DNA from: Pseudomonas sp. RIT623
GTDB taxonomy: Bacteria; Pseudomonadota; Gammaproteobacteria; Pseudomonadales; Pseudomonadaceae
Assembly: GCF_004519305.1 (NCBI RefSeq)
Contig: NZ_SOZA01000023.1
Coordinates: 1-64,000 of the forward strand
DNA: 64,000 nt
Reading direction: 5' to 3'
Shown here: positions 27,198-35,600 of the stretch, one piece after another
Layout: each line of letters starts with the position of its first letter
How positions within the stretch are numbered: the stretch's first letter is position 1
Position numbers and translations under genes: made by a program
Notes under the pieces: generated by a model
The model's input: the letters and a program-made list of their open reading frames with translations, nothing else
The model's database searches: none
Told to the model about the DNA's origin: nothing

Positions 27198-27400
27198 TGT
27201 TCAATCGGTGTTGCCTGGTCAACATCCAAACCACCCGCCCAGACCGCTCTACGGCAATACTTTCATGGCACGACAGAAAACCAGGAGCGGCAAAAAAGAT
27301 CGCGAACAATTTGGGCATTTATATATAACCGCGGCTGTTCGCCAAACAACATCCGTTCAACAATTCGTCGCTGACTGTTCAGGCTTATTGTTCGACAACA
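27198..27400. promoter_or_regulatory. Array of TGTTC words and TGTT-N-AACA palindromes in the divergent region
   Basis: TGTTC occurs at 27198 and 27378; TGTT-N5-AACA at 27336-27348; GTTCAACA at 27355-27362; TGTT-N4-AACA at 27389-27400. Between them runs an AT-rich tract (about 27308-27328) that could bend. They sit between two divergent sigma-54 promoters, where an activator such as SfnR would bind. The same words occur before sfnE. Confidence 0.4.
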
Positions 27401-27436
27401 GGGTGACTGCCCATAACTTCAGGGCAGCCACTCATC

Positions 27437-27452
27437 TGGCACAGAACCTGCT
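27437..27452 (+). promoter_or_regulatory. Sigma-54 promoter of the TonB receptor gene
   Basis: TGGCAC-AGAAC-CTGCT fits the -24/-12 consensus with GG and GC 10 bases apart, 75 bases before the start codon. Confidence 0.65.
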
Positions 27453-27527
27453 CTGTACCTTCTCCGACTGGCCTGACTATTCCCATAGAACGCCGAGGAC
27501 CTACGATGTTTTACAAGGAATACAACG

Positions 27528-29633
27528 ATGCGTGCGATCCATCCCCTCCCCTTGCGCCTGGCGATCCGCCGCGCCGCCCTGGCCACCACCGCGCTGCTGG
27601 CACCGCTCCCGGTGCTGGCCGCCGACCCGACCCTCGGCACGGTGACGGTGCAAGGCGCCAAGCAGACTGAAGTACAAAAAGCCAGCAGCGTCCTGGCCGA
27701 GGTACCCGGCGGTACCAGCGTGGCCGACAGCGAAGAAGTGGGCAAAGGCCGTACCGCCACCCTGCAGGACACCCTCGCCTACCAGCCCGGTGTGTTCGTG
27801 CAATCCACCGGCGGCAACGACGCGGCGAAGATCTCGGTGCGCGGCTCGGGCGCCAACACCTCCCCGGGCTACTTTCGCGAAGGGCTCAAGTTCCTCTTCG
27901 ATGGCCTGCCGCTGACCGGCCCCGGCGGCACCCCCTATGAGTTCCTCAACGCCAGCGGCGTCAACTACACCGAAATCCTGCGCGGCGCCAACGCCTTCCA
28001 GTACGGCGCCCTGACCCTCGGCGGCGCGGTCAACTTCGTCAACCACAGCGGCTACACCGCCCCCGGCCTGCGCCTGCGCGCCGAGGCCGGCAGCTACCGC
28101 TACCAGAAGCAGAGCATCAGCTACGGCGGCGTCGAGGGCGACCTCGACTATTACCTGCAGGCCGACAACTACCGCAACGACGGCTACCGCGACTACAGCC
28201 TGTCGCAAAGCTCTGGCATCGTCGCCAACGCCGGCTACCGCTTCAGCCCGAAACTCGAGACCCGCGTGCTGCTGCGCTATCGCGACGAAGTGCACAACGA
28301 CCCCAGCGCCACCACCCTGGATGCCGCCCTGCATCACCCGCGCCGTGCCAGCGCCACCGCCGAAAGCAGCGGCAACGGCGCCCGCCGCCCCGGCAGCATC
28401 TGGCTGGGCAGCAAGACCACCTACACCTTCGACGACGACGCCCGCCTGACCGTCGGCCTGTCCTACCACGACTACCGCCACGCCAACAGCCCGCGCAGCC
28501 CGAGCAACCCCAGCTACTGGGACTGGCACGACCTCGGCCTGCTGCTGGGCTACGACCGCACCGACTACCTGTTCGGCCATGAAAGCCGCAGCAATATCGC
28601 CTTCACCTCCACCCAGCACCTGCGCGGCGGGGTCAACTCGGCCACCGGCGACAAAGTGCCGCTGAAGAAAGTCGACTACACCGACTCGTTCGACCGGGTC
28701 ATCGCCCTGGGCAACGACCTCAACCTGGTCGACGGCCTGTGGCTGACCAGCGGCGTGTCGTTCATCAATGTGCGGCGCAAGATCGACATCGACTACGCGG
28801 TGAACGCCAACCGCACCGACTTCCCGCAGCACGTCGACTACGACAACTGGAGCGTCGCCCCGCGCATCGGCCTGCGCTACGAATTCGCGCCGAACCTGCA
28901 GGTGTTCAGCAACTTCAGCCGCAGCATCGATCCGCCCGCCACCTGGGAGTACTCCGGCTCCGGCCCGACCCTGCCCTACGTGCGCCCGCTGGTGGAGCAG
29001 AAGGCCAACACCTTCGAGGTCGGCATCAAGGGCTCTCATGGCATCTTCGACGGCAGCCTGGCGCTGTACCGTTCGTGGATCCACGACGAACTGCTGAACG
29101 TGCAGATCATCCCCGCCAGCGCCACCTCGGCCGCGGTCACCGGCGCGTTCAACGCCTCGCCGACCATTCACCAGGGCATCGAGGCCGGGCTCAACACACG
29201 ACTGTGGGAAAACGACCAGGGCGACCTGCTGCGCTGGCGCCAGGCCTACACCTACAACGACTTCTACTACCGGCACGACACCACCTTCGGCGACAACCAG
29301 TTGCCTGGCGTGCCCAAGCACATCTACCAGGGCGAGTTGCAGTACCAGGACCACAGCGGCTGGTACACCGGCATCAATGTGCAGTCGGCGTCACGCACGG
29401 CGGTGGACTATGCCAACAGCCTGTATGCGCCGTCCTACACAATCTGGGGGGCGAACCTGGGCTATGAAGCGCCCAAGGGCAATTGGAAAGTCTCGCTGGA
29501 CCTGAAGAACCTGGCGAACAAGGCCTACGTCACGGCGGTGACGCCGGTGTACAACGCCCAGGGGCAAGACACTGCATCGTTCTGGCCCGGGGATGGGATC
29601 GGGGCGTATGTAGGCGTGGAACTGCGTTATTGA
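27528..29633 (+). CDS. TonB-dependent outer-membrane receptor
   Basis: A 701-aa outer-membrane transporter. A signal peptide (about residues 1-30, ending VLAA) is followed by an N-terminal plug beginning near TLGTVTVQGAK. The plug has the LQDTLAYQPGVFVQSTGGND and SVRGSGANTSPGYFREGLKFLFDGLPL segments typical of the FecA/CirA plug. A long beta-barrel follows, ending in YVGVELRY, whose terminal aromatic residue suits BAM recognition. AAGGAA lies about 9 bases before the ATG. It shares a regulatory region with the ABC transporter operon and has its own sigma-54 promoter, so it probably moves the same organosulfur ligand, or a chelate, across the outer membrane. An iron role cannot be excluded. 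Confidence 0.88.
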   Translation: MRAIHPLPLRLAIRRAALATTALLAPLPVLAADPTLGTVTVQGAKQTEVQKASSVLAEVPGGTSVADSEEVGKGRTATLQDTLAYQPGVFVQSTGGNDAAKISVRGSGANTSPGYFREGLKFLFDGLPLTGPGGTPYEFLNASGVNYTEILRGANAFQYGALTLGGAVNFVNHSGYTAPGLRLRAEAGSYRYQKQSISYGGVEGDLDYYLQADNYRNDGYRDYSLSQSSGIVANAGYRFSPKLETRVLLRYRDEVHNDPSATTLDAALHHPRRASATAESSGNGARRPGSIWLGSKTTYTFDDDARLTVGLSYHDYRHANSPRSPSNPSYWDWHDLGLLLGYDRTDYLFGHESRSNIAFTSTQHLRGGVNSATGDKVPLKKVDYTDSFDRVIALGNDLNLVDGLWLTSGVSFINVRRKIDIDYAVNANRTDFPQHVDYDNWSVAPRIGLRYEFAPNLQVFSNFSRSIDPPATWEYSGSGPTLPYVRPLVEQKANTFEVGIKGSHGIFDGSLALYRSWIHDELLNVQIIPASATSAAVTGAFNASPTIHQGIEAGLNTRLWENDQGDLLRWRQAYTYNDFYYRHDTTFGDNQLPGVPKHIYQGELQYQDHSGWYTGINVQSASRTAVDYANSLYAPSYTIWGANLGYEAPKGNWKVSLDLKNLANKAYVTAVTPVYNAQGQDTASFWPGDGIGAYVGVELRY

Positions 29634-29658
29634 AACAGGCCTGCGCAAGCCCGACGTG

Positions 29659-29689
29659 AAAAAACAGAAACCGCCTCGAAGGCGGTTTC
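29659..29689. terminator. Bidirectional terminator, strongest on the minus strand
   Basis: GAAACCGCC-TCGAA-GGCGGTTTC is a perfect 9-bp stem. Read on the minus strand it is followed after one spacer base pair by six Ts, a classic intrinsic terminator for the toxin-island gene ending at 29708. It can also stop the TonB transcript. Confidence 0.85.
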
Positions 29690-29707
29690 TCGATGACCCA
29701 CAGGCCC

Positions 29708-31480
29708 TCAACCCTGGGAAGCCCTGCGTTCCAACTCAGCACGGTAGTCGTTGAGCGAGGCGATACGTTGGTTGCTGGCCGCCTCTCGATCCTCGGCAAT
29801 CACCTTGAGCTGGTGAGAGGCCTGAACCAGATAAGCCTTCAGTTCGTCGCCCGTGATGTAACTGCCCGACAGCTTGTTCAACTTGCTCCAGCCGTCGTTG
29901 AAGATTTGCGCGAACTCGGCAGACACGGCGCCGACCGCATGCCATTGGCCTGCCTGGGTGACGAAGAAACGATCGGTGGTGGCAATCAGCTGATTGAGGC
30001 GGTTGCGACGCAGCGATTCACTGCTGCCCGCCCGATCATAATCGTCCACACGCTCCTGCGCGTCATCGATGATCAGTTGCATGAAGTCCGCGAAGGATTT
30101 GAAGAAGAAGGCGATTTCCTCGACGATTTCCTTGCTGCGCTTGAGCGCCGCAACACTGAGGTTCAGCGACTTCACCGCCAACTCGATGCTCTGCTGCTCG
30201 TCGCGCTGGCCATTGAGCAGAATGGTGATACGAACCAGCTCGGCGGCCTGCTCGCGCCTCGCGTTTTCGTATTTCTCCACGTTGTCGAGCATTTGCCGCT
30301 CCAGCTCACGCAGTGTCATGGCCTGCTCTTTCATCTGCTCGCCAAAATCGGCGGCGGCGTCCGACAGCTCACGCAACAGTCCGGCCACTTGCTGCTCGAG
30401 GCCACCCAGTTTCTTCTTGGCCGCCTCCAGCTCGGCACGTGCTTGCGCCAGGCTCTTGTCCAACGTTTCCCTCTCCAACTCGCTGGTGGCTGCCTCGCGC
30501 TGCGCATTCAGCTCGTCGACTTTACGCGACAACGCCTCGACGATATCAGCCTGACTATCACGCAGGCCTTCCAGCCTGGCCTTTTCCACCAGTTTGCCGG
30601 GGTCGACACTGCCATTGGACTGACGGCCCAACGAGCCGACCGTGGCGGCCCCCATCAGCGCGCCCGCTCCGCCCGAGGCGCCAATGGCAGCCAGCGGAAC
30701 CACGGCAGCCAATACCTGGGTCAGGTTTTTCAGCAGCGAGGCCCAGAATGCTTTCTTCTCGGCGCTGTCGGCTTGCGCGCCATATTGGCTGGCCAGCTTT
30801 TCGAATCTGTCGACCTGCTGTTTGAGCTCGCTGACCAGCTTGTCCAGTTGTTCACGCTTGGCCGTCGATTCGACGATCTCCTTCTTGATCCGCTGGTTGG
30901 CTTCGATGGTCTCGCTCAGGGCCAGCTCGCTATCGGCCATCACCGCCTCTACATCACGCAGAATTTGCTCGTAGCGGTCGACAATGGTACCCAGGCTGAA
31001 CTGCACGGTCGCCGCATCATCGACGATCCCCTTGGCCAGCTCGAGCAGATCGCCGCTGACAAAGGCACGGATTTCTGCCGCGTCAGCCTCTTCGCGCACA
31101 TCCAGCCAGTCCGGCAACTGATCGTTGAGTTGTCGACCGATACGTGCGGCGATACGTGCGGCGCCCTTGATGGTGCGCTCGCTGTCCTGCTGCGCGCGGA
31201 TCAACTCATTCATGATCCTCGCGATTCTGATACGGATGGCGCCTTGTTCCTGAGGGGTGGTGTTATAGGCGATATACAGCAGTTCGATTGCGTGATCGGT
31301 ATCAGTCTTGGCACGGGCAATCTCATAGTTGCCCTCCAGCTTTTTCTTGAAGGTAGTAACCAACGGTGCGTTGGCCGCTGGCAACTGCAGCGGGTTGGCG
31401 CGGATGAGGGCCTCGACTTGCTCATCAATCTGGCTTTCCAGCAGGATGTTGCGGTTGGTGTAAGAGACAATTTCGGACAT
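29708..31480 (-). CDS. Coiled-coil protein with central hydrophobic hairpin, alpha-pore-forming-toxin-like
   Basis: A 590-aa protein with no signal peptide and almost entirely helical, heptad-rich sequence. A single hydrophobic Gly/Ala-rich stretch lies at about 245-285 (LTQVLAAVVPLAAIGASGG, then AGALMGAATVGSLG). Long coiled coils flank it (about 175-240 and 290-440). Two coiled-coil arms around a membrane hairpin is the layout of alpha-pore-forming toxins such as XaxA, ClyA and Hbl. I cannot confirm homology to a named family. It is the last gene of the Tc island, with a terminator behind it and an AGGA site before the ATG. Likely role: a pore-forming partner or independent toxin. The structural reading is moderate and the function is inferred. 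Confidence 0.6.
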   Translation of the reverse strand: MSEIVSYTNRNILLESQIDEQVEALIRANPLQLPAANAPLVTTFKKKLEGNYEIARAKTDTDHAIELLYIAYNTTPQEQGAIRIRIARIMNELIRAQQDSERTIKGAARIAARIGRQLNDQLPDWLDVREEADAAEIRAFVSGDLLELAKGIVDDAATVQFSLGTIVDRYEQILRDVEAVMADSELALSETIEANQRIKKEIVESTAKREQLDKLVSELKQQVDRFEKLASQYGAQADSAEKKAFWASLLKNLTQVLAAVVPLAAIGASGGAGALMGAATVGSLGRQSNGSVDPGKLVEKARLEGLRDSQADIVEALSRKVDELNAQREAATSELERETLDKSLAQARAELEAAKKKLGGLEQQVAGLLRELSDAAADFGEQMKEQAMTLRELERQMLDNVEKYENARREQAAELVRITILLNGQRDEQQSIELAVKSLNLSVAALKRSKEIVEEIAFFFKSFADFMQLIIDDAQERVDDYDRAGSSESLRRNRLNQLIATTDRFFVTQAGQWHAVGAVSAEFAQIFNDGWSKLNKLSGSYITGDELKAYLVQASHQLKVIAEDREAASNQRIASLNDYRAELERRASQG

Positions 31481-31828
31481 GAGGTCATTCCTTTTCGGTC
31501 GAGTATCGATCGCGCTTCAGGCAGTAGCTCGAGCCTCGCCCGGCTTGCCAGGCTTGCCAGGCTTAGCAGCTCGTGTTTATTGACTACTTCTTGGCAGCGC
31601 CACTGTGCGCGCTGGCGGACCTCTTGGATCAGCAGGAACAAATCCCATCGAGCGTAAGTAGCGTCGGTCGCACGGCGTAGGAAACCAGCGAAAAGCACGG
31701 ACGGAACGGCATCAAGCCCAAGCTGCGACATCAGCAAGCGGCCCGCGAACAACCGGAGCCCCGGTCAGCGGGAAAGACATTGCGGCGATAGGTGGGGCCC
31801 GCCGCAAGATCCACGGCGGGCCCTGAGA
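31481..31828. other. Intergenic region of the toxin island
   Basis: These 348 bases hold a strong hairpin next to the upstream gene and a small tandem repeat of CTTGCCAGG (about 31544-31565). The minus strand is also open here from about 31752 into the next gene's shadow. Its first ~85 residues look plausibly helical, but there is no ribosome binding site or clean stop, so I do not call a gene. Confidence 0.4.
31795..31823 (-). terminator. Strong GC hairpin after the 226-aa gene
   Basis: GGGCCCGCCG and CGGCGGGCCC form a perfect 10-bp stem around a 9-base loop, 6 bases beyond the stop at 31829. There is no T-run, so it may slow or protect rather than fully terminate. Confidence 0.6.
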
Positions 31829-32509
31829 TCAAGGCGTGACGGCAGTGCAATCGTTGGGCCAGCTCGAGGAGAACTGGAAAGCCACGCGGCGCAGAGGCGG
31901 TTCGGCGTCATAGAGCAGCTGGTAACTTTCGCTCAATGCACGGCTGAGCTGCTGTTGCAACGGCTGAACTTCCTGGACGCGGCAGCGCGCTTGATTGCTC
32001 GGCTGACGGGCGCATTGCTGGACGGCGAAGCCCCAATCGTCCAGTACCGTACCATTGCCATGGCTGCGCACCCGCGCCAAGCTTTGCCAGGGCTTGACTG
32101 CCGCCACCCGTTTCTCGGCATCCAGCGCCGCGCGCAAGCTACGTTGGATCTGACTGTGCTCGCTTTCAAGGCCTTGAATATACAGACGATGCTCGGGTCG
32201 GTTGGGTGGATTTCCATACAGGGCCTTCGCCGCTTTGATTTTTTCCAGCATGTCACGTTCCAAATGTTGCAACTGCGCCTTGCGGCGTAGTTCGGCGCCA
32301 AAGCGCTGCTCGATATCCTCGAGGAACTCGATCATCGATCGCTCGAGGATGGCCAAGCGTTGCTGACATTGGTCCATGCGCGCCTGCAGCGCCTGGTCAA
32401 AAGGATCCGCTGCTGATAGAGCGCCAGCCTGGGAAACGGCGCTTATGCACACCCACGTCAGGCCAAGCAGGCCCCGTGCCCATGGGGTAAGGCGTTGGTA
32501 CGGGTACAT
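31829..32509 (-). CDS. Exported coiled-coil protein of the Tc island
   Basis: A 226-aa protein I do not recognise. The N-terminus (basic residues, then LLGLTWVCISAVSQAGALSA) is a signal peptide, so it is probably periplasmic or secreted. The mature part is helical and Gln/Arg/Leu-rich, with several cysteines (MDQCQQRL, VQQCARQ, RCRVQE, NDCTAVTP) that could form disulfides. The ATG at 32509 was chosen for its GGAG 8 bases upstream; an in-frame ATG at 32539 has no such site. It sits between TcB and the pore-forming-like gene. A helper or immunity role is possible but nothing in the sequence proves it. Confidence 0.65.
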   Translation of the reverse strand: MYPYQRLTPWARGLLGLTWVCISAVSQAGALSAADPFDQALQARMDQCQQRLAILERSMIEFLEDIEQRFGAELRRKAQLQHLERDMLEKIKAAKALYGNPPNRPEHRLYIQGLESEHSQIQRSLRAALDAEKRVAAVKPWQSLARVRSHGNGTVLDDWGFAVQQCARQPSNQARCRVQEVQPLQQQLSRALSESYQLLYDAEPPLRRVAFQFSSSWPNDCTAVTP

Positions 32510-32662
32510 TTGCAAATCTCCGTCAAAGGGAGCTTGCATTGCATTACCGCGCAAACCTTCTGAGCAGAGGGAACCCTTGCCCAGCATGCGTCGCGCAACG
32601 TCCAAGGTGCCCAGCTCCCGGCCACCAGGTACTCGACCGTTGTTACCGGCCCTTGGCGGTGA

Positions 32663-35600
32663 TCATATGTTTCCCGCTCGCTCGATGACCTCGGCCCAGG
32701 TGTCGTTTTCGTCGTACACCACGGTGAACCAGGGATACAGCCGCGTGCGGTATTCGTAGTTCACCCAGGTTTCGCCAACCTGTTCGCCGTTGGCGCGCAC
32801 GACCCTGGTCTCGCGCCCCAGGGCATCATACACATGGGTGTCGGCGTAGATCCCCTCACGCGCGCTGTCATCACGCAGCCAACGCCAGTCATCCAGGTAA
32901 AACGGCAGCCACTGGCGCACCGCCTGGCCCTTGTTGTCGTACTCGGTCTTGCCGCTGACGGCCCAACGCACAGGCGTATCCGCCAGCACCACGCGGCCCT
33001 GATCATCCAGTTGCAGGCCGCCTGCCTCGGTGCGCACATAGGCTTCGCCGGGTGGGTTGAGCCGAGCGGTCTGCAACAATTGCCCGCCACCATTGAGCAG
33101 CACCGCCACACGCACCTGTTGCTCGGGGTCGAGGTCGTAGCGATCGGTCTGGATATGGATCACATGGGGCGGTGCTTGCCCGCTCATCTGTGGCACGATG
33201 CCATCCTTGCGCAGGCGCTGTGCATCGCGTTGCCAGGCCAGTGCACCATAGCGCCGCTCACGGTCGACACTGCCATCTGCGCGCAGCGCCCATGGCATCC
33301 AGGTATCGGCGACATAGGTAAACGCCTCGGCCACCGGGACCTGCTTGCTGTCGTTCAACGCGACCGCGGCGTCGACGGTGAGCGGCGCCAGGAACACAAC
33401 ATCTTTGCTGTAACCTACCTCGACAGGCTTATCACTACCCGCTGGGGTTTCAGTGCCGTAGAACCGTGTCGACATGACCCGACCCAATGCGTCCAGCTCA
33501 ACCTCATGGGTATTGTCGTTGGGATCCTTGATCCGCACCGGGACGACGAAGCGCCAGTCGTACGCCTCGACGCTGGTCGTCAGGCCTGCCGCATCGATCA
33601 CTGCCTGCACGGCTATATCGTGGGTGCTGTAGCGCAACTCGCTGGGGCCGACCTGGGTGCTGCCCTGGGTGCGCGCTGGCAACCAGAAGCGCTCAGCAGG
33701 CAGGTACCCGGTAATATCGTGATGGCCGCAATAAGCCTCCTCGATCGCAGGCCCCCAGGGGATGCCCGGTGCGCCGCGATCGTCTGGGTCATGGGGATCT
33801 TCCAGTTCCCCATCCTCGGGCGGGCGGTTCATGGCGACATAGCCGCCACGCTTGAGCAACGCCTCCAGCGACTCCTCCTGCACTCGGCTATCCAGCACCT
33901 GCGCAACGTCGTCCAGCCAGCTTCTGGCCTGCGCTTGCAGGTCGGCATCCGCCCGTTCCGACACCCAGAGCACGATCGGCCAGAATACCTCTGGCGCTTG
34001 GAGCGCGTTGTCCAATTGAGCAAGAAAACCTTCTTGGCTGGCGTAACTCTGCGCCAGCCGATTGGACAGCGTGGCGCGCAACGTTTGCAGGTGCTCTGCC
34101 TCGTCCGGTTCGCCAGCCAATAGATCGAGGTGGGCTTCGATTCCCGCACGCACGCCAGCTTCCTGGTCGAGGTACCAGGTCACTACTGCCCATAGCGCAT
34201 CATCCGGCACGCGACTAGTCCCGCGCAGGCGCGCTTGTAGCCCTTGTGGCAGCTCTTGCGCTTCGGTCTCGAGCAACAGTTGCTGCAAGGATTGCACTGA
34301 AATGGCTGATTTCAGTGCGCCGCGCAGCGCCCGACAAGCCGCTTCATCCTGCGCCCCTACTGGCGCATAGGCGGCCACCAGCGCGTACAACACATCAGGC
34401 TGTGGGCGGGGCACACGCAGGCGCATCCGCTCGAGCATGTCCATGGCAGTGTCCGACCTGTCCAGCCCATCCTTGACCAGTTGTCGCAAGGTCTGGGTAA
34501 AGGTGGGCCGCAGCACGTCGAGCGCGGCCTTGTCGAGCATCGCGGTACGGGTGTAGGCCTTGAGCGCCTGGCGCGATGGCGTACTGCTCACGCCCGTGCC
34601 ATCGGCCTTGCGCCAGATGACCTTTTCATAACCGGCGAAGCTGGTGCGACTGGGATCATCCCACTTGAAGTCAGCCAACCCTTCCACGGTGAAGCCTGCC
34701 TTGGGCACCTCAGCCACTTCCAGTCGAACCACATCTCGACGCGTCGCCCCCGGCAGGCCGATGACGAAGTCGTCGCTCGCCACCAGATTGTGCAGCGTGG
34801 CCCAGGTCAGGTTGAGCCAACAGGTGTATTGCTGGGGATCGATGCTGTCGACGATCAGCCCTTGCGGTAGGTCTTTCGGATAAACCTTGCGGTCACGCTC
34901 CTCGTCTGCCAGGTCCTTCTCGGTCAACCGCCGTGGGTAATGAATGACGACACTCTGCAGCGGGTTGCCGTATTCATCCGCCTTCAGCGTGAGGGTTTGG
35001 GTAATCTGCGGATCCTCGGTGATGCGCTCACAGGCGAACGACAGCGCTTGCACGGTGCTGACCAGCGCTGTAGGACGTTGCGTGTCGGGCAGCGCGTGGG
35101 CGCGAATCTGCAGGCGCTGGCGGGTGACACTGTAGGGCCGGTCGGCGCGGTCGGCGCCATCTTGCCCATACACCTCGGTACGCATCACCTGGCCGCGCAC
35201 GGCCCGGTACAGCCAGGCCCGCAAGGCCGAATTCGGGGCAGGTACATCATCCTGCTCGCCCTCCAGGGTCCAGCTCGTGAAACGCACGGTGTCAGGGGCG
35301 AAGTCTTTCTCCATGTCGGTGAAAGCCCCCTGTGCGCTGCCGTCGTGCGCCTCCAGGCCGGTGTAGAACCAGGTGCAGGTGCGCATCGGCGGCGACAGCT
35401 CGGCGGCAGTGATGCTTGCCCGGTCATGACTGTCGACCTGCACCAGCCGGCTGAAGCCGGCGAACTCGCGCTCCTCGGCATCCCAGACACCGCCCAGGTA
35501 GGTGGCCTCGCTGCCCAGGCACAGCCCGGTGATGTCGTTGACCGTGGTCACGCGGCGGACGGTGTGCACAGGGAACGGCAGGTAGCTGACCGCAGGCGTG

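Noticed and set aside
27283..27298. Second -24-like box (TGGCACGACAG) on the plus strand before the TonB gene
   Set aside because: A GC dinucleotide is missing at the required -12 position; the site at 27437 fits much better.
31481..31752. Possible small helical protein gene on the minus strand
   Set aside because: The translation looks plausible for ~85 residues, but there is no ribosome binding site and the frame continues as a shadow inside the next gene.
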